Shown here: piece after piece, positions 17,806-26,448 of the stretch | Numbering within the stretch: the stretch's first letter is position 1 | Layout of the letters: each line of letters starts with the position of its first letter | The notes under the pieces: generated by a model | What the model saw: only the letters and a program-made list of their open reading frames with translations | Told to the model about the DNA's origin: nothing | Databases searched by the model: none | Source of the DNA: an uncultured Pseudomonadota bacterium | GTDB taxonomy: Bacteria; Myxococcota_A; UBA796; GCA-2862545 | Length of the DNA stretch: 64,000 nucleotides | Direction: 5' to 3' | Assembly (NCBI GenBank): GCA_913061235.1 | Contig: CAJXTB010000016.1 | Span: 1 to 64,000 of the forward strand | Made by a program: the position numbers and the translations under genes

Positions 17806-18758
17806 GATGCAACCTCGGCTGTTGCGGTTCCAGGCAGTCCGTCCAAGCGACGATGCAGTGACCCACGGTGAGGACGTAAGGCCGTCCAACCTTGAACATT
17901 CGGGGATGCGAATGAGAATAGAGCGCCTAGGGTGGCCCAGGCTTTGCCAGCCGAGCCCACAATAGTTCGGCCCTTCCAAGGGTCAGAGCCAGCGCGTCTC
18001 AGCTGTGTGCCAATGGCTCGGTACACTGCGCTCGCCACGGTGATGGCAAAGCGAGCACGCCACGGGATAAACCGCAGACCGTCCCGACCACTTCGGTAGT
18101 AAATATCTGCCATATCGAGCAGGTCGTGGGTCACAGTGGCCACGGCCACTCGGTCTGGATTTCCGTCCGTCAGCGCCTTGGGTGTGGTCCCAGCGGCACG
18201 AAGACGGTCCGCCGGAAGGTACGTGCGCCCTCGCTCGGCATCTTCTCGGACATCGCGAGAGATGTTGGTCAGCTGCATGGCAATGCCCAGGTCGATGGCT
18301 GGAGCGATGGCAGCCGGGTCGGTCACGCCGAGCACGCCGCACATCATCAAACCCACGGTTCCAGCGACCTGATAGCAATAGCGAAGCAGCTCCCGGTCGT
18401 CTTCCATGCAGACGTCTTCAAGGTCCGACTCCACACCATCGAGCAACGAAACCGCCGCACCCAGCGGCATGTTTCGGGTCTCGCATAGGGAGACGAACGC
18501 CTCGATCAGCGGGCGACGAGCCACTGTTCCCATCAGCTCGGCACGAGCCCGCCCTAGGTCGGTTCGGGCGACGCTTGTACTTGGGGCTTCGTCCGCGAGG
18601 TCGTCTACCAGACGGCAGAATGCGTACACCACTGCCGCGTCATCTTGGGCATTGCTGGGCAGAAACACGCTCGCCCACTTGAACGAGCGCGCATGCTTCG
18701 CAAGCACTTGTCGTGAATCAGCAACGAGGTCCGCAGCAATGGCAATGTCTTGGCTCAC
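17802..18758 (-). CDS. crtB: Phytoene synthase
   Basis: 318 residues. Both aspartate-rich motifs of squalene/phytoene synthases are present: RLVDDLADE in the first helix pair and NISRDVREDAERGRTYLP (18 residues) in the second. The enzyme condenses two geranylgeranyl diphosphates to phytoene, the first committed carotenoid step, at the membrane surface. It overlaps carH by 4 bp at its 3' end and crtE by 4 bp at its 5' end, so translation is coupled across the operon. Confidence 0.93.
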   Translation of the reverse strand: MSQDIAIAADLVADSRQVLAKHARSFKWASVFLPSNAQDDAAVVYAFCRLVDDLADEAPSTSVARTDLGRARAELMGTVARRPLIEAFVSLCETRNMPLGAAVSLLDGVESDLEDVCMEDDRELLRYCYQVAGTVGLMMCGVLGVTDPAAIAPAIDLGIAMQLTNISRDVREDAERGRTYLPADRLRAAGTTPKALTDGNPDRVAVATVTHDLLDMADIYYRSGRDGLRFIPWRARFAITVASAVYRAIGTQLRRAGSDPWKGRTIVGSAGKAWATLGALFSFASPNVQGWTALRPHRGSLHRRLDGLPGTATAEVAS

Positions 18759-19822
18759 AGTACATCGCCAGTTGGCAACGATTGGTCCAGGTGGCGAATC
18801 GGGTGCAGCATGCGCTGAAGTAGAATGCGGGCCGTCTCATTGAGACCGGGTTCTGCGGCGAGAATCGGACTGTCAAAGGTCGCGTTTGACAGGCTGTAGA
18901 TCCGCTCCAGCACCTCTTCCAACGCGCCGGCAAACTGGAAACGTCGGCGCACTTGCTGAACGTCTGCGTCCGTGGTCATGCTGCGTGAGCACGCAAGAAC
19001 TCCGCACAGCCATGAGCCATCTTCCGGGTACTGCTCCAGGTGTTCGACGACGAGCGCGGTAATCTTGCCCTCGCGAATATCCGAGCCCAACGGACGGTTG
19101 TTGCCGTTGCCGAACACGTCCAGGACGTCATCTTGAATCTGAAAGACGAAGCCCAGCCGCTCGAACTCACCCGCGACGGCCCGCGCATCTTTTTCGGACC
19201 GACCCGCAAGTAGGGCAGCACCGTAGACCGGCAGAGCAAACAGCGCCGCTGTCTTGCCACGTGCCGCATGTTCGTAGTCTTTCCAGGTCAATCGCCCAAG
19301 AGATAGCAGCGCCATCTCGAGAGACTGACCGCGGACCGTTCGTGCTGCGTAGCCGGAGAGTGCTCGCGACAGTCGGTAGCGAATGGCGTCGTCTGCTGGG
19401 ATGTGGTCAACAGCCAAACCAGGCAGCATCAGCAACAAGTCGCCCGCGTTGATGGCCTGTGCCACACCGTGTCGGACCCAAGTGGTTGGCATGCCACGAC
19501 GCACTCGGTCACCATCTTGAACATCGTCGTGAATGAGGCTGGCATTGTGCAGCAACTCACAGGCCGCGGCCCAGGCGACAGCGGAGGCGCGGTCCACGTT
19601 CATGAGACGGCACGCGGCCAGAGCAAGCTGGGCGCGAAGACGCTTTCCACCCGTCGACAGATGCTCTACGACCATGGCGCCACAGCGGTCCAGTCGGTCA
19701 CCTGTGGACAGGCGGATCATCAGATCTTCAACATCCTTCAACCCCTCATCCGTGAGCTGGGCCGCAGACGGCAGTCCGTCCGGGTGCGTCAACGGGACCT
19801 GGGTGAGTTCTAGTGACATCAT
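18755..19822 (-). CDS. crtE: Geranylgeranyl diphosphate synthase (polyprenyl synthetase)
   Basis: 355 residues from ATG 19820-19822, which overlaps the lycopene cyclase stop by 4 bp; a longer in-frame start would intrude into crtY. The first Asp-rich motif is IHDDVQDGD with the following RRGMPT, and the second is QIQDDVLDV. Class I trans-prenyl transferases with this layout extend FPP/GPP with IPP. Context next to crtB indicates GGPP as the product. The C-terminal 70 residues are longer than the core family and carry no recognised motif. Confidence 0.9.
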   Translation of the reverse strand: MMSLELTQVPLTHPDGLPSAAQLTDEGLKDVEDLMIRLSTGDRLDRCGAMVVEHLSTGGKRLRAQLALAACRLMNVDRASAVAWAAACELLHNASLIHDDVQDGDRVRRGMPTTWVRHGVAQAINAGDLLLMLPGLAVDHIPADDAIRYRLSRALSGYAARTVRGQSLEMALLSLGRLTWKDYEHAARGKTAALFALPVYGAALLAGRSEKDARAVAGEFERLGFVFQIQDDVLDVFGNGNNRPLGSDIREGKITALVVEHLEQYPEDGSWLCGVLACSRSMTTDADVQQVRRRFQFAGALEEVLERIYSLSNATFDSPILAAEPGLNETARILLQRMLHPIRHLDQSLPTGDVL

Positions 19823-21063
19823 GCGCTCCGACGAGTGCGGGTGAGAGAACGAATTGCGGACACGGCAGTTTTCCACTCGGCTCCGGACCACACCATGCGC
19901 AGACGCAGGCCAGCCGGGCAAGCACCGAAGACAGCGAGCATGACAGCCGCCAGCTCACCGGCGGGCAAGTCACCTTGCAGGTAGGCCACCCAAGACTCGC
20001 GAGGAGTCGAGAAGAAGGCTTCGAAAAACGACCGCGTCTGCTGAGTATCGAGTGTTGTGAGGAACCGGGCACCAAACTGAAACAACTGGTGCGCCAGGAC
20101 TGCATCTTCAGGCCAAAGCTCTGCGTAGGCAATTGCTGAAAGCGCCGCTGATGAACGCCCTTCTGCAAGTCCGTCGGCAAGGGCTTGAGCAAGTGGGCCG
20201 CTCGCCTTCAGTGTTCGACCGAAAGAGTAGCCGGTAGCGGGGTGGACCATTGAAGACGCGGCACCGAACGCAACGACGCGCTGGGTGAAGTCGGGCAGCG
20301 ACACGTCCATTGGAATGCGGACGGTCTCCACGGAGCCACAAATCGGCCCTGTGATGCCGTCCCGTTCCAGGCGCGCATGCAGCCGGCGCGTCAGTTCATC
20401 AAAGTCGCCCTCGTCATCCGAGATCAGCGTTGTTTCTTCAACGAATACGCCGCCTTCCAAGGGCATGGCGTACAAGAAGCTCGGCGCGTCCGTTGCGGAG
20501 TGCACACCCTCGCTTGAGAAGTCCATCAGACGCATGCTGTCGGCTGAGTACGGATGAGCGCCAGAGACCCGCCATCCAACGGCGTACTGAAACAGTGACG
20601 GTGGTGGCCCTTGGTGACGCGTAAACGAGCCGATGCCGGTCGCATCAATGATGAGCTTGGCTCGAGCGGTACCCCCAGAGGTCAATCGCACGGTGCTTCC
20701 AACGTCGTCGTGTTCCACCGAGGTGACGCCGCTGGGATGAATGGTCACGTCGTTCAACTGTAGGACGGAACTGAGGCGCCGAATCGCAGCGACATTGTCG
20801 ATGCGGCAGTAGCCTCGTCCCAGATCGCGCACGTCATCTGTATCGAGTGCGACCTGAGTACCCGGCCACTCAGCAACCGTGCAGCCATCCAGCACGGTTC
20901 CTGCGATCTCGTCGAGCCACGTTCCATATGTGTTCGGCCATCTGAATTGGTCATCGCGTGTCACGATGCCGACTGAGCAACCGCAATTCGCCAGATCTGC
21001 AGCAATGCATAGCCCTGCAGGACCCGACCCAACCACGATAATGTCGGCTATGAAACGATGCAC
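19819..21063 (-). CDS. crtY: Lycopene cyclase (CrtL/CrtY-like FAD enzyme)
   Basis: 414 residues. An N-terminal dinucleotide-binding motif (IIVVGSGPAGLCIAADLA), the cyclase motifs FLYAMPL and VFVEETTL, and HPATGYSFGRTL near the C-terminus identify the lycopene beta/epsilon-cyclase family, nearer the plant/cyanobacterial CrtL form than the heterodimeric CrtYc/Yd form. It converts psi ends to beta rings. With a CrtC-like hydratase in the partner operon, one end may be cyclised and the other hydrated. It is the first gene of the leftward operon, 67 bp from the divergent crtC start. Confidence 0.87.
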   Translation of the reverse strand: MHRFIADIIVVGSGPAGLCIAADLANCGCSVGIVTRDDQFRWPNTYGTWLDEIAGTVLDGCTVAEWPGTQVALDTDDVRDLGRGYCRIDNVAAIRRLSSVLQLNDVTIHPSGVTSVEHDDVGSTVRLTSGGTARAKLIIDATGIGSFTRHQGPPPSLFQYAVGWRVSGAHPYSADSMRLMDFSSEGVHSATDAPSFLYAMPLEGGVFVEETTLISDDEGDFDELTRRLHARLERDGITGPICGSVETVRIPMDVSLPDFTQRVVAFGAASSMVHPATGYSFGRTLKASGPLAQALADGLAEGRSSAALSAIAYAELWPEDAVLAHQLFQFGARFLTTLDTQQTRSFFEAFFSTPRESWVAYLQGDLPAGELAAVMLAVFGACPAGLRLRMVWSGAEWKTAVSAIRSLTRTRRSA

Positions 21064-21130
21064 TCTTCAAACCTTTGCGTATGGCGCAAAGGGTGTGTAT
21101 AGGGTTTGCACGACCTTGGCAATACGAACC
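21064..21130. promoter_or_regulatory. Divergent crt promoter region with inverted repeat, candidate CarH operator
   Basis: This 67-bp gap separates the two carotenoid operons. A perfect 8-bp inverted repeat, CCTTTGCG (21072-21079) and CGCAAAGG (21085-21092), flanks TATGG. A rightward sigma70-like promoter can be drawn with TTGCGT at 21075-21080, a 17-base spacer and TATAGG at 21098-21103. A bound repressor at the repeat would cover the -35. On the minus strand, TATACA near 21101-21096 could be the leftward -10. CarH binding here is inferred from position only. Confidence 0.5.
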
Positions 21131-22219
21131 ATGCTTCATGTTCTCGACCCGAAATTATCGACTACCGAATCCGCTTTGACTCGTTCGGGCAGCTTCGCGT
21201 GGTGGTACGTGGATGCCCTAGACGCCGACCTCAACGGGTTCGTCTGTATATGGTCGTGGGGGCTGCCATTCCTGCCCGGACTGGCTGGCGGACTGCGTGC
21301 AGGCTCCTCGATTCCTGGCGTTTCACGTCCTAGTTTCAACTTGGTGGTCTACGAGCGCGGCGTGCCAAAGCTGTACGTGCTGCAAGAACACGAGCCCAGC
21401 AATGCACAGTGTTTGCAGGAACGGTGGCGGTTCGGACGGACGGTCATCGAACGAACCGGCACAACCATCACCATCAATGTCGACTGCGACGTTCCAGGAT
21501 CGGTTGAACCGCTGCGCGGCTCCGTCACAATCGACGGCCCTGCCTGGACCGAAGTCAAAGGTACAACGCCAGTAAGCGACCGCACTCACGGCTGGTGCCC
21601 TCAGCTCGGTCCATGCCGTGCACAGGGTTTGCTTTCCCACGGCTCTCGCCAGTTCAGCTACGACGGCCCGGCGTACGCCGACAGGAACGCCGGAGACCGC
21701 CCCCTGCATGACCTGGGCATCCGCCGCTGGGTGTGGGGCCGTGCCACCTTCGGAGATGAGACCCGCATTGCGTACGTGCTGTGGCCAGAAGACGGCGGAC
21801 CTCCCACTCCCCTGGCCATTCGGGTTGGAGCAGACGGCGTCGCAGAAGTGACCGAAGGCGTTGTGACAACGGGCTCAGATGGCTGGTCAGCGTGGGGAGA
21901 GAGCACACCGAAGACGCTGTCGCTCGAGGTCGACGGTGAGCCCTTCGTCAGCTTGACCGTTCGCCAGCAAGTCGACAGCAGTCCCTTCTACGCTCGCGCT
22001 GTCGGGCACGGCACGGCTCCAGGGCGGGACACAGTGCCAGCGGTCATCGAGAGCTGCACACCGTCACGCATTGACCCGGGCTGGTTCCGACCGTTGCTGA
22101 ACATGGCCACCCACAACGTGGGAGGCGCCAACTCCATGTGGTTGCCCCTGTTCAACGGACCCCATCAAGGCCGCTGGGGCCGACTGTTTGCCAGCTGGCG
22201 GGGAGTTGGACGGCCATGA
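21131..22219 (+). CDS. crtC: Carotenoid 1,2-hydratase-like protein
   Basis: 362 residues from ATG 21131. Upstream in-frame ATGs lie inside crtY or its promoter and were rejected. The sequence fits the CrtC (hydroxyneurosporene synthase) type: an early FAWWYVDALD segment, WCPQLGPC-like and DRNAGDRPLHDLGIRRWVWGRA (shortened here) central motifs, and a lipocalin-like strand-rich fold. CrtC adds water across the terminal psi-end double bond to give a tertiary hydroxyl that can be glycosylated. It heads the rightward operon and overlaps the glycosyltransferase by 4 bp. Confidence 0.85.
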   Translation: MLHVLDPKLSTTESALTRSGSFAWWYVDALDADLNGFVCIWSWGLPFLPGLAGGLRAGSSIPGVSRPSFNLVVYERGVPKLYVLQEHEPSNAQCLQERWRFGRTVIERTGTTITINVDCDVPGSVEPLRGSVTIDGPAWTEVKGTTPVSDRTHGWCPQLGPCRAQGLLSHGSRQFSYDGPAYADRNAGDRPLHDLGIRRWVWGRATFGDETRIAYVLWPEDGGPPTPLAIRVGADGVAEVTEGVVTTGSDGWSAWGESTPKTLSLEVDGEPFVSLTVRQQVDSSPFYARAVGHGTAPGRDTVPAVIESCTPSRIDPGWFRPLLNMATHNVGGANSMWLPLFNGPHQGRWGRLFASWRGVGRP

Positions 22220-23340
22220 TGACGCTGCTTTGGTGCCTCGCAGCCCCGACCCTGGTCGCTGCCGCAATGGGCGCCATCAACGCATTCACGTGGACACGAG
22301 GCCACGCCACAGGCGACCTTAGTCAGGTGTCTGTGTGCATCCCAGCACGAGACGAAGAAGCCACCATCGAGCCCGTTGTCCGAGCAGCACTCGCTAGCAA
22401 TCCACTCGAAGTGGTGGTGTGCAACGACAACTCGACAGATGCCACGACGGAGCTGCTCGCGGCCATCGGTGCCACCGACCCACGCTTGCGCGTCATCGAC
22501 GCCCCCCCCCTACCTGCCGGTTGGGTCGGAAAGGTGCGTGCGTGCCACTTGCTCACGCGCGAAGCAACGAGCGCCACCCTCATCTTCGTGGATGCCGACA
22601 CCGAGGTTCGTCCCGGCGGCTTGCAGCGAGTCATTCAGCTACTCGACCACCATGACGCGTCCATTGTCACGGCAGTCCCTCGACAGGTCGTGGGGTCGTG
22701 GATGGAGCGCTTGGTCGTGCCGTTGCTTCACGTCACCTACACCAGCTGGCTGCCGCTCGCGCTGGTGTGGGCGAGCAAGAACCCGCGCTTTCTGGCTGCA
22801 AACGGTCAAATCGTAGGCATTCGGCGTTCCGCACTGACCGAGATCGGTGGGTTCGAGGCTATCAAAGACCAAGTCGTGGACGACATGGCCCTGTGCCGCC
22901 GGGCCAAAGAGCACGGGCACCGCGTGGTCTTCGCCGACGGTCACCACATGGCCAACTGCCGTATGTACGACTCGGCCTCACAGGTCTGGGAGGGGTTCTC
23001 CAAGAACATCTTCGAAGGACTCGGCGAGTCCATCATCGCGCTGACCGCCGTGTCTACCTTGTACATCTTGGCCTTTGTCGCCCCGTACGTTCTAGCCATG
23101 GCATCCATCTGGCTTCCCGAGCTGCGACCGGTCGCTGTGACGATGTTGAGCGTGGCTCTACTCTCCCGAATTGCTCTCGCGATTCGCCACAAACACCCCG
23201 TCACGAGCGTGGTCTTCCACCCCTTGGGCGTGCTCGTCCTCATTGCCATCGCCTGGAACTCCATGCGCTGGTCCCGCAGCGGCACCATTCACTGGGCGGG
23301 TCGCACCTACCCACGCTTGTCCTCCCGGGACACACCATGA
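22216..23340 (+). CDS. Family 2 glycosyltransferase, probable carotenoid glycosyltransferase
   Basis: 374 residues. An N-terminal membrane helix is followed by a GT-A domain with VCIPARDEEATIEPVV, VDADTEVRPGG (DxD-type) and the acceptor-loop region FEAIKDQVVDDMALCRR with a catalytic Asp pair. Three or so hydrophobic helices follow near the C-terminus. It resembles CruC/CrtQ-like enzymes that glycosylate hydroxylated carotenoids. Starts at ATG 22216, overlapping crtC, and overlaps the acyltransferase at its 3' end, so the three genes are translationally coupled. The sugar is not readable. Confidence 0.82.
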   Translation: MMTLLWCLAAPTLVAAAMGAINAFTWTRGHATGDLSQVSVCIPARDEEATIEPVVRAALASNPLEVVVCNDNSTDATTELLAAIGATDPRLRVIDAPPLPAGWVGKVRACHLLTREATSATLIFVDADTEVRPGGLQRVIQLLDHHDASIVTAVPRQVVGSWMERLVVPLLHVTYTSWLPLALVWASKNPRFLAANGQIVGIRRSALTEIGGFEAIKDQVVDDMALCRRAKEHGHRVVFADGHHMANCRMYDSASQVWEGFSKNIFEGLGESIIALTAVSTLYILAFVAPYVLAMASIWLPELRPVAVTMLSVALLSRIALAIRHKHPVTSVVFHPLGVLVLIAIAWNSMRWSRSGTIHWAGRTYPRLSSRDTP

Positions 23341-24035
23341 GCATGGACTGGCGTCGCTACGTGGCTGCCCCCTACGGTCGCTACCGAGTCCGCAACGGTC
23401 TCGACGGGCTGCACGTGTTCGGCCTCGACAACGCCCGTGAGGCTCTCGCCCTGGGACCCGTGACCTTCGCGGCCACCCATGTGGCGTGGTGGGACGGCGT
23501 GCTGATGGTGGTGTTGGACGACTTACTCGGCTGTCAGTCCCGATTCGTGATGGATGACACCAACCTCCGTAAGTTTCCCTTCTTCAGGGCTATTGGCGCG
23601 ATTGGCCTGGACCGTTCATCCCCAATGGCCCCGCGACGCGCCCTGCTCACGGCACGAAAGCACCTCAGCGGGCCAAACAACGCGGTGTGGATGTTCCCGC
23701 AAGGCCGCCAGCGTCCGCGTCATGTACGCCCACTCGGGCTGCAGCCAGGCTTGGAGTTCCTTCAGCGAAAAACACGGGGCCACGTGGTTCCGGTCACCTT
23801 GGGCTACGGGTTTCGCGAGTCGCACAAGGCCGCAGCAGTCGTCACCTTTGAGCCGGCAATGACGCCAGGGTTCACACAGTCGATGCTGGAGCACGCACTG
23901 CTTGGGGGCATCGAGCGCGCAGACGGCTTCCTAGACGGCCAGACAGATGGCTTCACCACCGTCATGGGCCAACGCACGGCCATTGTCCATCGTGGCCTCG
24001 GGTCGCGCATTCTTGCGAGGTTGACCCGTGGCTAG
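23337..24035 (+). CDS. PlsC-type acyltransferase, probable carotenoid glycoside acyltransferase
   Basis: 232 residues from ATG 23337. A longer upstream reading is possible but lies wholly inside the glycosyltransferase gene. The HX4D catalytic motif is THVAWWD, followed by the glycerolipid-type block MFPQGRQRP. This is the arrangement of CruD-like enzymes that add a fatty acyl chain to the sugar of a carotenoid glycoside. Position between a carotenoid glycosyltransferase and a desaturase supports that over a phospholipid role. Confidence 0.8.
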   Translation: MSMDWRRYVAAPYGRYRVRNGLDGLHVFGLDNAREALALGPVTFAATHVAWWDGVLMVVLDDLLGCQSRFVMDDTNLRKFPFFRAIGAIGLDRSSPMAPRRALLTARKHLSGPNNAVWMFPQGRQRPRHVRPLGLQPGLEFLQRKTRGHVVPVTLGYGFRESHKAAAVVTFEPAMTPGFTQSMLEHALLGGIERADGFLDGQTDGFTTVMGQRTAIVHRGLGSRILARLTRG

Positions 24036-25479
24036 CGCAGTCGTAGTGGGTGCGGGTATCGGAGGGTTGGCGGCAGCCATGGACCTGCTCGCTCAGGGCG
24101 TGTCGGTGGACGTCTTCGAGGCGCACAGTCGCGTAGGTGGCAAAGCCGGAATCTCCCTGTCCGACGGCGTGGCCTTCGACACCGGGCCTAGCATCCTGAC
24201 CATGCCAGACGTCTTCGACGCGCTGTTCGACCGCTGTGGTGCCACCTTCCGCGAACGCGTCACCCTCGTCGCCCCATCGCCGGTGTTTCGCTATCTGTAC
24301 CCCGATGACGTCGCTGTTGACGTACACCTGGACCTAGATGACACCCTCGCCTCCGTCGCCAGTAGCCTGGGTTCAGACGCACGCGACCAGCTCACCGCCT
24401 TCTTGAAGCAGTCCAAGCGCATCTGGGACATTGCCGGGCCGCAGTTCGTCTACGGCCCCGCTCCAACCGTGGGTCACGTCTTGGGACTCGGGCCCGCGGC
24501 CTGGATTTCCATGACCGGAATCGACGCCCACCGGACCATGCTTGGAGCCATACGCAAGACGGTCAAAGACAAGCATCTGCAGTGGTTATTGGCTCGATAC
24601 GCCACCTACAATGGGTCGGACCCGCGAACGGCTCCAGCAACGCTCAACTGTATTGCCTGGGTAGAGCTGGGCCTCGGCGGTTTCGGTGTCTCTGGCGGCA
24701 TGCACGCCCTCGCACTGGCCATGGCGCAGGTGATTCGAGAGCGAGGTGGACGCATTCATTTGGACTCTCCCGTCGCCCAAGTCCTCACGGACAACCGGAG
24801 AGCGGTCGGCGTTCGCGTGCACGAGACCGACCACCACGCAGACGCCGTGGTCATCAACGCAGACGTCGCCCACCTCATCGCGGACTTGCTACCCGGCCGT
24901 CTGCCCACGCCAAAGACCGAGCGGTCCACGTCTGGTTTCACCGCCGTTGTGCGCAGTCGTGCTCGCTCGGACCGCGCGGCTCACACCGTGGTCTTTCCGC
25001 ATGACTACGACGCCGAGTTTGCCGACATGTTCGACGCCCGGCGGCCGCCTGCTGCCCCCACCGTCTACGCATGCGCCCAGTCGACCGCCCACGAGCGCCC
25101 GGGGTGGGACGACGCCGAACCCGTCTTTCTGATGGCCAACGCACCCGCAACAGACGACGACGTGGACTACAGCGCTCTGCGCGAACAGGTCTTGTCACGA
25201 GCCATCGCTGCGGGCCTGGTCTCAGCAGACGAACCTGTCGTGTGGGAGCGCACACCCACCGACCTCGCAGCGCAGTACCCGCGCACCGGTGGCGCTATCT
25301 ACGGAGCTGCATCCACCGACCGCTTCGCCGCGTTCCGTCGACCCAACAATCGAACGTCCGTACCCGGACTGTTCGTCGCATCGGGCTCGGCCCATCCTGG
25401 CGGCGGCGTGCCGTTGTGCGCCCTGTCCGGTGTGCAGGCGGCAAAACAGGTACTTCGCGACCTGGCCAAACCGCGTTAG
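24028..25479 (+). CDS. CrtI/CrtD-family carotenoid desaturase
   Basis: 483 residues with a GTG start overlapping the previous gene by 8 bp. The FAD motif is VVVGAGIGGLAAAMDLLAQG, with FDTGPSILTMP following, and the C-terminal GLFVASGSAHPGGGVPLC block is the bacterial phytoene-desaturase signature. It could be the phytoene desaturase or the 3,4-desaturase CrtD that acts after CrtC. Location beside crtC favours CrtD, but it is the only desaturase visible here, so a dual role or an unlinked crtI must be considered. Confidence 0.88.
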   Translation: MASAVVVGAGIGGLAAAMDLLAQGVSVDVFEAHSRVGGKAGISLSDGVAFDTGPSILTMPDVFDALFDRCGATFRERVTLVAPSPVFRYLYPDDVAVDVHLDLDDTLASVASSLGSDARDQLTAFLKQSKRIWDIAGPQFVYGPAPTVGHVLGLGPAAWISMTGIDAHRTMLGAIRKTVKDKHLQWLLARYATYNGSDPRTAPATLNCIAWVELGLGGFGVSGGMHALALAMAQVIRERGGRIHLDSPVAQVLTDNRRAVGVRVHETDHHADAVVINADVAHLIADLLPGRLPTPKTERSTSGFTAVVRSRARSDRAAHTVVFPHDYDAEFADMFDARRPPAAPTVYACAQSTAHERPGWDDAEPVFLMANAPATDDDVDYSALREQVLSRAIAAGLVSADEPVVWERTPTDLAAQYPRTGGAIYGAASTDRFAAFRRPNNRTSVPGLFVASGSAHPGGGVPLCALSGVQAAKQVLRDLAKPR

Positions 25480-25503
25480 ACGACGCCTCTATCTGGAGGC
25501 CCC

Positions 25504-26034
25504 ATGCGTCATCTGTCCCTCGTTGCCCTCGTCCTCGCCGCTTGCGGCACCGCCACAGCACCCGAAGTCTCCGAAGCGCCAGCCGCCCACGCAGACGACG
25601 CTCACGTCGCTGAACACGAAGAAGCGGCCCCTGCCGCAGACGCCGAGTGGGCATCGTTCGGTGAGCCCATGGTGTCGGACAACACCGTGAGCCTCGCGGA
25701 CCTGCTCGACAGCCCGGACACCTACACCGGACAGACCATTCGCGTTCAGGGCACCGTCGCAGACGTCTGCCAGACGGCCGGCTGCTGGATGGTCATGGCA
25801 GATGGCGAGCGCACCATGCGCATCACCATGAAGGACCACGGATTCGCCGTCGCCAAAGACGCCGCCACCTCCATGGGCGAAGTCGAAGGCGTTGTGATTG
25901 CCCGCCCAGCCGACCCGGAACGTGCCGCGCACTTCGCCAGCGAAGCTGCAAATCCAGACGCCATGCCTGAGAACACCGGCGCCGAGATGCTGTACGAAAT
26001 CAATGCGACCGGCGTTCGCATCAAGAACGGATAG
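25504..26034 (+). CDS. DUF4920-like lipoprotein
   Basis: 176 residues. The lipobox LAAC (Cys14) follows a short signal, then an Ala/His/Glu-rich linker. The core (residues about 70-150) has TIRVQGTVADVCQTAGCWMVM and ITMKDHGFAVAKD, the pattern I associate with DUF4920, an OB-fold-like family with a conserved GCWM cysteine. Probably outer-membrane anchored facing the periplasm; function unknown. It lies 24 bp after the carotenoid desaturase on the same strand, perhaps co-transcribed. Confidence 0.8.
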   Translation: MRHLSLVALVLAACGTATAPEVSEAPAAHADDAHVAEHEEAAPAADAEWASFGEPMVSDNTVSLADLLDSPDTYTGQTIRVQGTVADVCQTAGCWMVMADGERTMRITMKDHGFAVAKDAATSMGEVEGVVIARPADPERAAHFASEAANPDAMPENTGAEMLYEINATGVRIKNG

Positions 26035-26056
26035 ACGCGCAACCATTGGAGTGTCT

Positions 26057-26401
26057 ATGGAACCCGCCGCCCTTGTTGTTGCCGCTTACGAGACTGCCTT
26101 GCCGAATGACGAGCGCATAAAGCGCAAGCGCATGTTCGGATCCCCCTGTGCCTTCGTGAATCGCCAGATGTTCTTTGGCACCTTCGAACAAACGCTCGTG
26201 GCTCGGCTCGGTCCGGACCGCGTGCAGGACTTTGTAGACACCCCTGGAATGCAGGTCTTCACGCTGTCGCCCGACAAGACGTGGGACGACTACATTCAGA
26301 TGGACGCGACCGTCGAGCCAAGTGTGCTCGCAGAGATGGCCGCAGAGGCGCTGGCCTGGTGTGAGTCGCTGCCGCCCAAGACCAAGTGGACCGGAAAGTA
26401 G
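26057..26401 (+). CDS. TfoX/Sxy N-terminal-domain protein
   Basis: 114 residues from ATG 26057, with GGAG upstream and 22 bp after the DUF4920 gene. The sequence RKRMFGSPCAFVNRQMFFGTFEQTLVARLG (shortened here) followed by DTPGMQVFTL and the tail with WDDYIQMDAT fits the TfoX N-terminal domain. It lacks the C-terminal helical domain of the Haemophilus competence regulator, so it is the common stand-alone form whose role is unknown. A second small protein of similar type is at 36778. Confidence 0.75.
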   Translation: MEPAALVVAAYETALPNDERIKRKRMFGSPCAFVNRQMFFGTFEQTLVARLGPDRVQDFVDTPGMQVFTLSPDKTWDDYIQMDATVEPSVLAEMAAEALAWCESLPPKTKWTGK

Positions 26402-26448
26402 GCTCTGCCAAGCTGGCGGGCCTCGGCCCGTCGCACAACGAGATGCTG

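Noticed and set aside
22698-23336. Longer N-terminus for the acyltransferase
   Set aside because: The extension lies entirely inside the glycosyltransferase gene; ATG 23337 gives the coupled overlap seen throughout the operon.
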